From: Chrysopilus asiliformis | Taxonomy: Eukaryota > Arthropoda > Insecta > Diptera > Rhagionidae | Reading direction: 5' to 3' | Assembly (NCBI GenBank): GCA_964034945.1 | Contig: OZ035962.1 | Span: 82,295,942 to 82,359,941, forward strand | DNA: 64,000 bases | In this document: positions 12,327 through 23,105 of the stretch, one piece after another | Numbering within the stretch: the stretch's first letter is position 1 | Layout: each line of letters begins with the position of its first letter | Program-made: the position numbers and the translations under genes | The notes under the pieces: model-generated | The model's input: the letters and a program-made list of their open reading frames with translations, nothing else | Told to the model about the DNA's origin: nothing | The model's database searches: none

Positions 12327-12448
12327 ATTTTTTAATGAAAGGAGTTGTCCGATTTCAATGAAATAAAAGCTAAGAGTCTTTTTTCGTCGAGTAAAAGAAC
12401 TTTAAATTGTATTTCATTGAAATCGGATAACTCTTTCCATGGAAAATG
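12327..12448. repeat. inverted repeat, about 38-bp imperfect arms
   Basis: The left arm contains GTCCGATTTCAATGAAAT and the right arm ATTTCATTGAAATCGGATAA, with GCATTTT/AAAATGC at the outer ends. The loop is about 45 bases. It may be a MITE remnant. Confidence 0.6.
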
Positions 12449-12449
12449 C

Positions 12450-13436
12450 AAATAACGAAAATTTGCATACATTTAAGGAGACTGAAAAGACCCTGAGCAC
12501 GGATGGTTGCCGATAAAAAAATATGTGTCCCTTATTTTTTAACATCCTTCCACATATGTAAATTTCATTAAAATCTGAGAGTTACACCTAGCGAGGTTTA
12601 CTTTATGGTTGCAGTTTTTGTGATATTCTTAGTTGGCGCAAAATACTGTTGGGAGCAAAAAACAAATTTTTCCTAAATTTCTACCTTTCTTTGGAACCGT
12701 CAGAAAGTTTATTTTTACTATCATTGTAGGTGAATTACATTATTCCAATAAATGTCAATAGCATTAGCGACATAATAGAGTTTTTTTGTCATTGCTAATG
12801 TACTTACATGCGTTTAAAAAAGATATCTTCTTTCATGCGTTTTAGAATTTTTTCCACACAGACAAAAAATCCGTTGATATAAAAACGTATTACAAATATA
12901 TAACTGTCTGATAAAGTAAAATCAATTCAATCTTGTAACTACATAGATCAAAAAGAGCATAAATTCAAAAAAAAATCATTTCATATTTTTGGCTTCATTT
13001 CCAGACAAGACAACTTTTACATCTGCTTTTAAAAATGAATATTCATTTTAACTCAATAAAATCTCGTAGCCACCGATATTAAATCATATCCCGGCGCCTT
13101 CTTATTGTGTAGAGTATTCTTAGAAGTCTCTGAAAGCCGTTACCTTTTAAAGATTTAAGATTCCAATTAAGAATTTTTCATGTTGTCTTTTTATGGAAAC
13201 GGAACAAAAAAAACGTTATTCTAAATACGTTTTTTACAATGTTTTCTTTTTTGTTTATGTTTTATGACTGCAGTGACATGATAATATTTGTCATCCAAAG
13301 TAATTTTTTCGACATGAAACCTTTTATGATCGTCGCAAAAAGGAAAAACCGCGGATGTAAAGAAATGAAAACAGAGAAAACAAGCAAAGAAATAAATTTT
13401 CTGGTCGTTATTGAAATCATTGGTCAGTAACTTAAA
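12450..13436. other. AT-rich intergenic sequence
   Basis: Nothing recognised. A 63-codon frame at 13239-13430 has no motif. Confidence 0.5.
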
Positions 13437-13614
13437 TACAGTAATCCCCCGATTTACGAAGGCTCGTTTTACGAAATTTCGAGGTTACGAACATTATTCG
13501 TAAAGTACAAAATTAGTTATACGAATAAAAAATTCGCTATTACGAACAAAACTTTAAAAAAAAATTTCGTTTGAAAAATAAAATACATATGTACCTACAA
13601 AAGCATTTCCATTA

Positions 13615-13861
13615 CAGTAATCCCTCCAACTGCGCGGTTTCTAACTGCGCGGTTTCGCAACTGCGCGGTTAAGTTTTTAATACAAAAATTTCGAACTGCG
13701 CGGAAAAATTTCGCAGCTGCGCGGTTTTTTTTATAATTTTCGTTTAAAAAAACATGTTTCTAATCCCAGAATTTCATACAAAGTAGGGTTCACAGTGCGC
13801 GGTTTCGGTTTGCGCGCTCTTTTTGTGGAACGTATCTACCGCGCAGTTCGAGGGATTACTG
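13615..13861. mobile_element. Tigger-like MITE with GCGCGG subterminal repeats
   Basis: The ends are CAGTAATCCCTCCAACTGCG and, at the right, CGCAGTTCGAGGGATTACTG, with TA at 13613-13614 and 13862-13863. The word ACTGCGCGG or its inverse occurs many times just inside both ends. It is inserted into the outer element and shares its first ten bases, CAGTAATCCC. Confidence 0.82.
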
Positions 13862-14222
13862 TATTTACAACAACACATTTAGGTATCAACATACAAAATT
13901 TAGCTGCCAAGCGTTTCAATTCCATGTGTTTATTAATAGCTGAATGTTTAATTTTTTTGAGTTTTTGTGGTTTGAGGTTGCACATAAGTCTATTGGCTTA
14001 CACAATTCAATTTGGGAAATCCCCTAAAACAATAAATTATTTTTCTTTTATTTTCTAATCACATTGTTTCAAATGTTTCTAAAAATAGGGTTTCGTATAA
14101 CGAACATTTTGGGTACACATCTACGTATTTTTAATACAAACTTATACTAATATGGATCTCGTTTTACGAATATTTTCATTCTCTGGAACGTATCTATTTA
14201 TTTTCAATAAAATGCCATACTA

Positions 14223-14780
14223 TCGGGTCTTTCAATAAGGTCATAACAATTTTGTATTTAAATAAAACACAGAATAATTGAGATATCGGGCTGAAATTTA
14301 TTCCATATGTAGTGGACATGTTACATTTAAGTAAGAAATTCGATGTCGTTCATATGGCCACCGCGAGCACGTTTGCTGATTGATTCTTTGGAGCCAATTT
14401 TCCACCACTTTCCACACATATCGGCCGGAACGTTGGCAATTTCGCGTTCGATATTGTTCCTGAGTTCCTCTAACGTTGTTGGCTTGTTGGCATAAACCAA
14501 CGACTTAACATAACCCTATAAAAAGAAATCCAACGGCGTTAAATCGCATGAGCGAGGTGGCCATTCGACCGGACTATTTCTCGAGATTACACGATTACCG
14601 AACTTCTCCTGCAATCGACCAATTGTTTGACCAGCTGTGTGGCATTGCTCGTTCGTGAACTTCACCATGATAAAAATGTAAACCTTGACTGACGTTTTAG
14701 CATTGCCAGATCATAAAAAAAGTTTTAGGGTGCGTTTTTAATAAAATACAAGATTGTTATGTCCTTATTGAAAGACCCTT
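14223..14780 (-). mobile_element. mariner-derived MITE family M, copy A
   Basis: The ends are TCGGGTCTTTCAATAAGG and, inverted at the right, AAGGGTCTTTCAATAAGGAC, with TA at 14221-14222 and 14781-14782. The interior on the minus strand is the C-terminal third of a mariner-superfamily transposase joined directly to the start codon region. It shows CHTAGQTI, the catalytic-aspartate motif SCDLTPLDFFL followed by TAG instead of TGG, and NKPTTLEELRNNIEREIANV. The same internal deletion joins MVKFTNEQ to CHTAGQ in copy C (44718-45270). Remnant coding is broken by the stop. Confidence 0.88.
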
Positions 14781-15199
14781 TAATATGGGGCTCGCTATAC
14801 GAATATTCAATATACGTACACTTTCACAGAACGTATCCTGTTCGTAAATCGGGGGATTACTGTAGGGGAGACTGGGATATTCTGGACCGCATTTTCATTT
14901 TGGCTAAAAACTCGCAAAAAAATAACTTTTTCTGAAAATTTCAAAGCTTGAATTTGTAGTACGATAAATAACCTCTCTTTGGGTCACAGCAGTTCGGTCA
15001 AATTGTATTAAATTATACAAGTTTTATCAGTGGGCGCAAAAATGGCGTTTTTGCGATTTTGAAAAATCTCGGGGTATTGTGGACCACTTTGTAAATCGAT
15101 TAAAAATGGAAAAATGTGATAGACAAACTTTTTTTTATTTATTTATATATTTATTATATAACAGACAAAGTGAAATGAAGTGAAAAATTGCAATGAAAA

Positions 15200-15546
15200 T
15201 CAGTCCGAAACGCAATGTTCGCAAGTCCAGTAACTTGCAGTCATTCCGGAGCATCCCAAGTGAACAGCTCGATCGCATACGTTGCAATGGATGGTATTTC
15301 GGCGGTTCATTTTTTTTGGGATATTTTTCTTACAAATTATGCAGAAATCGATGTATTCTTCCACCTCACAATAGGTTGAAGATGGTTGTTTCTTCTGTGA
15401 TGTCTTCGATTTGACACGATCTTTTTGCATTTTCGATTATGGTTTATCACCTTTTCTCTCCAATCTCTTTCGCTTCATATCAGCCTTCTCACGAAGGTCA
15501 TTTACATCCTCTGGCGATGTCAAAACGGCCGATTTAGAAACTAGCT
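15200..15546 (-). pseudogene. C-terminal transposase fragment with PHD-type zinc finger
   Basis: The minus-strand frame from 15430 ends with eight metal ligands in the order CxxC (CIIC), CxxC (CNVC), HxxC (HLGC), CxxC (CEHC). This is the C4HC3 spacing of a PHD-like finger. Upstream the same frame continues through one TAA (15437-15439) into TSPEDVNDLREKADMKRKRL to about 15546, where repeat P1 begins. Insect pogo/Tigger/jerky DDE transposases often carry a C-terminal finger of this kind after a basic linker. Its placement between matching terminal repeats supports transposon origin rather than a host gene. The HTH and DDE domains are absent. The stop and the truncation make it a pseudogene. 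Confidence 0.72.
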
Positions 15547-15548
15547 TG

Positions 15549-15935
15549 TATACCCGTCGTTGCCGGGTTAAGCTTTTTGTCTAAATTTTAGAATACGAAG
15601 AAAACCGGAAAGAACTTAAAAACTTTTTAATGGGTCTATGTTGGGGCTGGACCCCCGACGAACATCTATGCCAAATTTCAGGCCAATCTGTTCAGTAATT
15701 TCCCCGCGAAAGAGTAACATAGAGGGAAAACTAAGTTTCGAAATCACTTTACCCCCTCCCCTTACTACCCCCACCCGTCGCGCTCCTTTTCCGTATGTCT
15801 ATGTTGGAACCAGAACTACCACAGATACTCATGCCAAATTTCAAGTCAATCGGTTCAGCCGTTTTTCTCTGAAAGAGGAACAGACAGACAGACAGACACC
15901 AACTCATTTGTATATATGTATTAGTATGATTTCCG
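15549..15935 (-). repeat. dispersed repeat P1 with GACA microsatellite
   Basis: It starts with TACCCGTCGTTGCCGGGTTA, which has ACCCG/CGGGT inverted halves. It contains two duplicated ATGCCAAATTTCA blocks (about 15668 and 15832) and ends past (GACA)n at about 15880-15898 and TTTGTATATATG. It is related to 5490-5990 (inverted) and more distantly to 24880-25410. The GTCY-type tract next to a TTTCAAGTCAATCGGTTCAG core resembles the H families. Confidence 0.55.
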
Positions 15936-16427
15936 AAAATCTAATGCTGTGTTTTTGCATGAAAAAACACTTATATGCATCAAATACACGAAGTTTGCTT
16001 GTCAAATGTCAAGAATTGAGTGGTCCATAATTCCCCGACAAAAGTGGTCCACAATTCCCCGAATGCTCTTTTTTACAATATGGCAGCTATTAGTAACACA
16101 ATGCAAACTTCATGCAAAATTTCTTGTCAGGGTCGAATGCTTAAGGCTCCGCGAATATTATCAATATATTTACTTGAGTTGATTCTCGAAAAATGTGGTT
16201 AAATTTAAGCGAAACACAAAGTGAAAAAAAAAATTTCGAAGTATCACTTTTCTATTTGCTATCGAAGCGAGGTGATAGTGCGTATACACAAGTCGAGTAC
16301 TGTTAGGAAAATTAGCTTAACATGAGGCAAACCGATTACAGTTATTTGCAGCTACCAACCACTACTAGGGGGAAAAAAATGACGCTGGTCCGCAATTCCC
16401 CGTGGTCCAGAAAACCCCAGTCTCCCC

Positions 16428-16842
16428 TACTAATATTGAGAAATATTTTTAAAATGTAGCAAAAACCCGAAAACACAAACTGAAAGCACAAACTTCTTTA
16501 CAAGTTTTAAAAATGTCGTTATAATTAGTGTAAAGTAAAAAATGTTAAATACTGGTAAAATATTTTTAGGGTGTCTTCGGTTAAGGATAATTTTAAAGTT
16601 GTGTTAAAGTTTTGTGTGCGGAAAGCATTAACAATGCGAAATTAAGAACAATAGATAGCGATTTTTTAACAATTTTTTTTTTAAATTTAGAAAAATACAT
16701 TTTCAGACAAACTGAATCACAAAATTACTAAAAGAAATATTATTTGAAAGTTTAGAAAGTAAACTTTTATTCTCCAAGCCATAGGAAAACAACTTTAACG
16801 CTGCAAAAAGTTATAAAACTCAGCTATATTGATAAGAAAGAC
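16428..16842. other. AT-rich intergenic sequence
   Basis: Nothing recognised. Confidence 0.5.
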
Positions 16843-17110
16843 TGTGTTTACATTAGGACTCACTTTGAGGAGGCACGTCATTCGTGAAGGTGAGGGACGT
16901 AGTGGGGAGGGAAACCAAAAAGAGCGAACGAAGTTTAGATTCACTTAAAATTATCGGTCGCAAACCGGTTTTTGAGTCTGGTCGTTGAAACCTGTTGTTT
17001 AGTTTTATTGATGAAACCGGTTTATGAATCCAGATAAAGCGAACCGTGTGCACACGGCAGAAAAATGAGGAAAGACGTGCCGCCTCAAAGTGAATCCCAA
17101 TGTAAACACA
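16843..17110. mobile_element. MITE with about 36-bp terminal inverted repeats
   Basis: The left end at 16843 begins TGTGTTTACATTAGGACTCA and the right end inverted begins TGTGTTTACATTGGGATTCA. The match continues through CTTTGAGG and GGCACGTC. The 268-bp element carries internal AAACCGGTTT words. No target duplication was identified, so the superfamily is unknown. Confidence 0.75.
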
Positions 17111-17163
17111 CTCAAAGGAATCACAGTCTAAAAGATTTTTGCAGTAAAAAAATATTTGTATAT

Positions 17164-17620
17164 GGGCGAATCCATGTCAAGTGAACGAGTCACCTAATGT
17201 AGCCTTAAAGCTTGTTAAAAATGCGAAATTTTAGATTTTTATTTGCAGTGGTTCCAAAGTTACAGCATTTGAAATCCATCAAAAATGGGAATTTTCTGCT
17301 AGTATAATCACAAAAAAAATCATAACTCAGGCTAGGAATGAGATAGAGGGCTAATGTTGAACGCGTTTTGAAGGCAATAAACTTTCATTTGATGTATAAC
17401 ATCACATATTTTGGACAGTTTTTAATTTCAAAGTCACCCGATATAATATTTCACCTTGAATATCTCAAAAAGTCATATCTGTGGCCATTACCGTTTAAGC
17501 AAAAAAAAAGGCTCAAATTTTGCATTTTTAACAAGCTTTGAGGGTGCATTAGGTGAGTTAAATTTTAAAGAAATCCGAGACAAATTTTTTTTTTACTGGT
17601 TCACTTGACATGGATTCCCT
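17164..17620. mobile_element. MITE, ATCCATGTCAAGTGAAC family
   Basis: The left end is GGGCGAATCCATGTCAAGTG and the right end inverted is AGGGAATCCATGTCAAGTGA. Further inside, TCACCTAATG and AAGCTTGTTAAAAATGC also occur inverted at both ends, giving an arm of about 100 bases overall. It is non-coding. Confidence 0.7.
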
Positions 17621-17753
17621 AATATTAGGTATTGCGGAACCGTTTCAAATTATTTACATTTAAAACTTTTATTTTATACTTTATAAATTTGAAATAAACA
17701 CATATTTTCACTTTTAAAACTAGTTTTCTTTATTCACGGCGGGGTGAATTTTT

Positions 17754-19436
17754 TCAAGGAATTCCATAAAAGGAGGCATCATAATTAAAGTATGTTGTGT
17801 TGTAAGCCTGGACAAGAATTTGGATGTTGCGCTCATGTAATCCTCCTGCTATAACATGAGCACTTCCTAACTTTGTTGACTGTAATTAAGAAAATTAGAA
17901 AAATTTAAAATATTCTACTGTTTTTTACTTTCTTCTACGGAGTATAATAAAGTATTGTATTCATGAAAAATTTCGACCTCTTAATTTTGCCTAAAAAACA
18001 TTTCCCGATCACTCCTGAGTCGATTGGAGTCATATTAAAAAAATGTCTTTCTGTCTGTCAGTCTGTCTGTCAGTCTGTCTGTCAGTCTGTCAGTCTGTGT
18101 ACAAGATTTCTCAAAAACTAATAGAGCTAGCGCCATGAAATTTTATAGGCATGTTGGGTCCTGAAATGGGACGATCCTATCAACTTTTGGTGGAAATCCG
18201 TTAACCGGAAGTATCCAAAATGGCGGTTTTTCAAAAATCGCAATTTCGTTTTTCTCGATTTACTCCCAAACTACGCGTTTTTTAGTGGCCTTAAGTATGA
18301 CAAAACTTGGAGAAAATAAAATTTCCCACACTTTTGTCTTTAGCTATAACTCGATATCTCCACCTGTTATCGAGATAAACCGTTATTTCCAAAAAAAACA
18401 GTTTTTTGCGATTATCTCGAAAACTAACGGGTTTTTGCTGACTGAATGTATGAAGTGAATTAATGAGAATGGCATTCTGCACAATTTTGTTTCTTACCGT
18501 TATCCGTTATCTTTTACCGTTATTGAGATATTTTCATTAATATGTAAAAAATCATATGTTTGCGAATAATTTGCAAACTAACGGTTTTTCGACAAATCAG
18601 TTAAAAGAATAATTAAAGATGTTAACATTTTCTACATTTTTGCCATTTACCGTAAATTGATATCTTTTACAGTTCTCAAGTTATCTCAAATTTTGTACGT
18701 TTTTGATATTTTTGAATAAACCAAGAATTTATTGGGAGGTCGTCTTAGGTTGACAACGCGACAGGGCTCTAGCGTAAATTGCGCAGGGTCGTATATTTTG
18801 TAGAAGAAAGTTTTGTGTTGACCACAACTGATATTTAAATTAGTAACGCAGATATGCCCACCGTACTAAATATATTGACTGATTTCGTTCAATATTTTTT
18901 ACGCCAAAAGCTTTTCGCTGCCTGTTGCTATTTAGTAAGAACTAATTACATTTAAACTTATTTTGAAGAAAAATAAAATTGTTTTTGTCAAATACCTTTT
19001 TGCTAATCAAACGTAATTTCGTAAAAAAAATTAGTCAATACTAACGTCCGAATGCGTATGGACATATCTGCGTGTTAATACCTACCTGATCCACAAGTAT
19101 GTAGACATATGTGATTTGCGCCCCCCACCCTTGAGTTGGATATGTTAAGGTGGTGTTGACATTTTGCGGTGATGACCATTTTTTGTTCTGCGACCCATGG
19201 GCAACCAATTGATCCCCCCGAATTCGACCACCAAGAGTATAAGACATCCTAATTCCAACTTCAGATCTTAATTCTACGCCCGCTACTGGATTTTGAAGCT
19301 TGCTTTCGCGTTCTTCCGTATTAATTTGTAACTGATTATTCCGTAGTTCCAATAAATTCGAATTAATCGATTTGGTAGTGATAAATTGCACTAAACATGC
19401 CGCGATTAAAGCGAAAGTAATTAATTTAGAACACAT
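17754..19436 (-). CDS. MBF2-family secreted protein, two exons
   Basis: The coding sequence is complement(19086-19436, 17754-17879), 158 codons plus TGA. Exon 1 starts MCSKLITFALIAACLVQF, a clear signal peptide, and continues with VGIRMSYTLGGRI, LVAHGSQNKKWSSPQNV, LTYPTQGWGAQITYVYI and LVDQ. The donor follows CAG as GTAGGT, and the acceptor is a TTAATTACAG. The phase-0 junction leads into exon 2, which reads STKLGSAHVIAGGLHERNIQ and QAYNTTYFNYDASFYGIP. These motifs match the MBF2 family end to end at normal length. MBF2 was named as a silkworm coactivator, but most family members are small secreted insect proteins; the signal peptide here favours secretion. AATAAA on the minus strand (17729-17734) lies about 20 bases past the stop. 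The intron of about 1.2 kb contains an entire H1 repeat (17927-18832) in the opposite orientation. Without the splice, exon 1 would read on to a stop at 19041. The family assignment is secure; the physiological role is not known from sequence. Confidence 0.9.
17927..18832 (+). mobile_element. DINE-like Helentron repeat, family H1, copy 1 (intronic)
   Basis: A complete H1 copy inside the MBF2 intron. The 5' subterminal repeat is ACTTTCTTCTAC (17927-17938), followed by TGTATTCATGA, a GTCT/GTCA tract of only about 55 bases (18044-18100) and the body. The 3' subterminal repeat is GTAGAAGAAAGT (18800-18811), then a stem-loop TTGTG-TTGAC-CACAA and the terminus CTGAT (18828-18832). CTGA fits the CTRR end expected of Helitron-like elements. 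The sequence is nearly identical to copy 2 outside the microsatellite, so insertion is recent. Confidence 0.85.
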
Positions 19437-19620
19437 TTTTCGTATAATTTTACGTTGCTCTTTTCATGAAATTTACCACTCAACTAACAAAACTAGCGAC
19501 GAAACAGCGAATATTGATAAGTCTTTGAGAGATAAGTATTTTTATCAGACAAAATGACACAAACAAAATACAGACATGAGTATCTCTATTTAGTTTAGTC
19601 AGCAACAATCTGCCAATTCT
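19437..19620 (-). promoter_or_regulatory. candidate promoter of the MBF2-like gene
   Basis: Upstream of the start codon on the minus strand there is an AT-rich TATA-like stretch (GATAAAAATAC, about 19533-19545), with two GATA-type words (CTTATCTC and CTTATCAA) just downstream of it. A cluster of GATA sites would suit gut or fat-body expression. The start site is not determinable and the call is tentative. Confidence 0.35.
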
Positions 19621-20552
19621 TATATATTGTAAGTAAAAAAGAGGGTAGCTGAAAAAGTTCCATGTTTGGCAAAGGAAGATAATTTGTGATTATGTCTGAT
19701 AAAACCGACAAGGTTCGTAGACCAAAATAAATATTTTTTTAAAAATTAATTTCTGATCAATATTTTTTCTCTTCATAGAATAGATGAGCCAAAATTTCAG
19801 TCAAATCGATCGAATAATTTCCTAGCTTCGAAAGCAAATAAAGTCGGCATTATTACTGTAGGTTTAATTTACAATTAACTAGTGGGGGGTCAAATCAATG
19901 TTTAACTAACGATTCAGCAAATCTGGGTAACGCAAATATGCCAACCAAATTCACATTGTTGCGAACATGTGCCGAGTGCCTCAATCGTCATCCAAATACT
20001 TCTGAAGATAAAATCCGCAGAAATTGAATCTTGTGTGACCCCAACAAAAAAAATTGTTATTTTTCTATTGATTTTAAATCCGTAAACGTCAAAAGACGTG
20101 TGTAAAAAAATTCTTTCGATGCCTTCGGGGTGACCCCTTTCAAATCGCTGATATGCAGTTTGTTTGCTTTTTGGAGCTCTTAAAACGTATTTTGAGCCAG
20201 TTTTGTATTTTACGGTCAGTGACCCCCCCAACCACCATCCACTAAAATGCATGCTTTGGCATCCAGGACACGTGGAAGCTCGTAAAGCATGCTCTAACGA
20301 TGGTCAAACAACTAGTGGGGTTTCAAAGCAGGCATGCCTAACCTGTTAAAAGGAATTTTTCGGATGTGAAAACATCCACAAAAAAAATATAACATTTTGG
20401 TATATTTTTTATCTCCTATAAGCCGAGACATTTCAATAGAATTCAATGCCAGAAAGGTCGAGTAAAAACCATGAATCAGAGAATCAGAAATGATTCAATG
20501 GTTAAACACAAAATAGTTAAGGCATAATTGAGGTAATAGTTGTTTTTACGTC
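19621..20552. other. intergenic sequence, no supported gene
   Basis: The minus-strand frame at 19914-20252 (112 codons) has no domain, no signal peptide and unusual composition. I leave it out as a gene. No terminal repeats were identified. Confidence 0.4.
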
Positions 20553-20556
20553 TTAA

Positions 20557-21270
20557 GGGGTTATACCTAGTTTTGGAGCCGAAAAAAGTGTTTTTTTAAA
20601 GATATTTTAGCGAAACTATTTATAATATAAATTCGATTTTTATTTGGTTTAATCAATGATTACCATTTAATAACACATCTGTTCAAAAACAATTTGTAAA
20701 ATTTGGATTCAAAAAAATAAATAATTGCGGATCTGCATCCGTTTCTCTGCGACCCATTTTTAAGGGGCTTTGCGGTGTGCCTGATAACTGGGAGCTGGAT
20801 CATTTGAAATCAAAATTTTTAAAGAAATTAGATTACTGAAGGATCCATCGTGTGCGGAAGGGTTTAAAAAAATTTCTTTTATAAGTGGCTTTAGTTTTAC
20901 CAAAAAAAGTGAAAAAAAGCTTCACCGTTTTCTACATTTTTGCAAATTAAAAAAAAAATATTGATAAAATCAAAATCCGCTTCGTTTATGCACAAACAAT
21001 ATATGTAAAGAGAATATGTACCAAATTTCATCTAAATTGGTATCTTGATATTTTGGCACACGAAAAAACCCGTTAAAAAAAGAGGTGACATGGAAATGTA
21101 TGCAGCGCCACAATTTTCTGTTTTTTTTTTTTTTTTTTTTTTTTTTGTCAAAATTTTACAAATGTTACAGATGTGTTATTAAAAAAATAAAAAAAGAATT
21201 TATGTAATGAATACTTTCGCTAAAAAAATTCTTCAAAATACTCTTTTTTCGGCTTCATTACGATGTCCCC
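20557..21270. mobile_element. TTAA-flanked element with degenerate long inverted ends
   Basis: TTAA flanks both ends (20553-20556 and 21271-21274). Inside are GGGGTTATACCTAGT at the left and, inverted at the right, GGGGACATCGTAATGAAG. Both are followed by GCCGAAAAAAG and then TTTTAGCGAAA. Alignable inverted ends extend roughly 70 bases. The centre contains a 27-base poly(T). TTAA with a GGGG start could fit Kolobok or piggyBac. No transposase is present. Confidence 0.6.
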
Positions 21271-21274
21271 TTAA

Positions 21275-22225
21275 ACGATTTTACTTTAAATGCAATCAAA
21301 TAAATTTTTGTTGGTAAGGGCGATTTTTCCATTTTTTTCAAATGGTGCAAATGGGTCAAAGCAAAGCAGAAATAAACAAATTAAATTTTCCCCTCACGAA
21401 CGATCGCCAGAAAGATTTCCATCAAATTTCGACCGAGACATTTATTGGAACATTATTTGGAAATCATATTTTCTACTTTCCTTTTATGTATTTTTCCATT
21501 AAATAATTGTTATGTTGATACATCTCATAATTTGTATGTTTGGGCTATAATGCATATTTTTTTTATCTGTTTTTTTTTTCTGAAAGGTTAAATTTAGGTG
21601 TTAAAATTCGTTATAGCAATTTAACATTTACCAAAAGATACCATTTTAATGTCAGATTTGAAACCATGTAATTTACGGTTCACTAAATTTTTGTTCAAAA
21701 TCACTCAAATGTTTAATTGGCGTTAAGGCGGTATACTAAGAATGTGGCACCGCAGAGCGTGGTTCGTGAATAGAGTGCGTGAATAGAGAAAAGGGGATAT
21801 GAGAAAGAGGTGTTCAAAACAAATAATAAATTGCCTACGTATCAATCCTCATTGCTCTTAATTTAAATGCTAAGTTTTATGGATACCCTTTCACACATTT
21901 TGAGTTTTGCACCTATAAACAAACAATTCAGCTAAATTGAATACCACGGAGCAAAAACCGGCCATCTCCACTTTTTAAAAATTTTCAGGAAACACAAAAA
22001 ACATATTAGTGTAAAATTTTTGTTCTGGGACAAAAAAAAGGATTTTTCCTTATTACTGAAAAAGTGATAAACTTTTAAAATTTTGGAGATAGCCATTTCT
22101 TGCACCTGGGAGAACACCAGTGGTTTTTAAAATTCATTATTGACTACAAAAAACAGTCCAAATAAAAATTATTAAATGAAAATATATTCAATTTAACAAA
22201 AAAACAGAACTTAAAAAATATTTTA
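21275..22225. other. AT-rich intergenic sequence
   Basis: Nothing recognised. An inverted pair GGAGCAAAAACCGGCCATCT (21951-21970) and GAGATAGCCATTTCTTGCACC (22085-22105) may mark a worn 160-bp MITE, related to GGCCGGTTTTTGCACC at 26702-26717. Confidence 0.4.
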
Positions 22226-22282
22226 AACATAACAAAAGCTATAATTGCCAATCTGGCAATTATTGAAAACCCGTATGGTGAT
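22226..22282 (-). mobile_element. H2 3'-terminal fragment, copy c
   Basis: Only the stem-loop end of H2 is present: ACATAACAAAAGC, arms ATAATTGCCA/TGGCAATTAT and ACCCGTATGGTGA. After it the sequence GCCTTTCGGCGGCCAAAAAT is similar to the start of copy d near 26105. Confidence 0.7.
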
Positions 22283-22780
22283 TTAATTGAACGGCGCACT
22301 ATGGGCCCAAAGTGCCTTTCGGCGGCCAAAAATACATAACTTTTGAACGGATCAATATTTTTGAATGGGGTTTTTTTTGTTGGCTAGATAAATATCCAAG
22401 CTTTATTTTCTCACAATTTGATCACCCCCTCCCCTTCCCTCCCCCACCCATCTGTATTTGAAATCAAAAATTACCAAAATCTTGAGAACGGTTGGTCGTA
22501 TAGAAAAAATCATTAATGACGAAAATATTTAGAATGCCATTTTACATATGTCGTCAGTACATGAAAATCGAATAGGAGCAACTTTAATACCCTATATGAT
22601 GAAATAATCAAAACTATAATATTTGTTGTTGTAATATTTTTTTTGGTTTTGTTTGAAAGTTGTTTTTTAAATGTTATTAAAAAATATAGCATTTTTAAAG
22701 ACAACTATTTTTAATACGATTATTTTAATACATTTTGATACAAATACACATGGCTAAAATTACATTAAGTTGAGGAAAAA
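22283..22780. other. AT-rich intergenic sequence
   Basis: No gene recognised. It lies 3' of the split coding fragment and may include its 3' UTR. Confidence 0.4.
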
Positions 22781-23105
22781 TTATATTCTAATTATGTCTT
22801 GATCTTCGTCGAATTTTAACAATTGTAGGATTTCTTGATCTTCCTCGTCATCCAATTCATCTTTTGCATTTGTCCATTTAGAACGTAGAGAAGCCAAAAA
22901 TGGATCTGACGATAGAAGTAATATATTCATCAAATCTTCATTTTGGTTGACTCTATTGTTTTTTCTAGTGTTGGTTAGTCTAAAATGTTTGTAGTCTATA
23001 TTTTTCGATTCCTGAGCTTCTTCTGAAAGCTCCCCAAGTGGTAAAATGCTTTTTTCAATTATCAGCTTGTCATAGAAAAGCACTTTATGCATTGTTGCAG
23101 ACATA

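Larger units (their letters stand above)
13439..14862. mobile_element. Tigger/pogo-like non-autonomous element, outer member of a nest
   Basis: The termini are CAGTAATCCCCCGATTTACG at the left and its near-exact inverse at the right (14841-14862, GTAAATCGGGGGATTACTG). They are flanked by TA on both sides (13437-13438 and 14863-14864). Subterminal ACGAATATT and GTTTACGAA-type words repeat near both ends. CAGT starts and TA duplications are typical of the pogo/Tigger branch of Tc1/mariner. It has no transposase. It is interrupted by elements at 13615-13861 and 14223-14780, so its own length is about 620 bp. Confidence 0.82.
14865..16427 (-). mobile_element. Tigger/jerky-like element with zinc-finger ORF
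   Basis: The left end is GGGGAGACTGGGATATTCTG and the right end inverted is GGGGAGACTGGGGTTTTCTG, with TA on both sides (14863-14864 and 16428-16429). Subterminal words such as GTGGACCACTT and TGGTCCACAATTCCCCG repeat near both ends and are likely transposase-binding sites. The interior holds the C-terminal end of a transposase (15200-15546, minus). Most of the transposase is gone, and repeat P1 (15549-15935) is inserted where the rest should be. The element sits immediately next to the TA that closes the outer Tigger-like element. Confidence 0.8.

Noticed and set aside
19914..20252. 112-codon minus-strand frame upstream of the MBF2 gene
   Set aside because: No signal peptide, domain or splice logic; composition looks like non-coding repeat.
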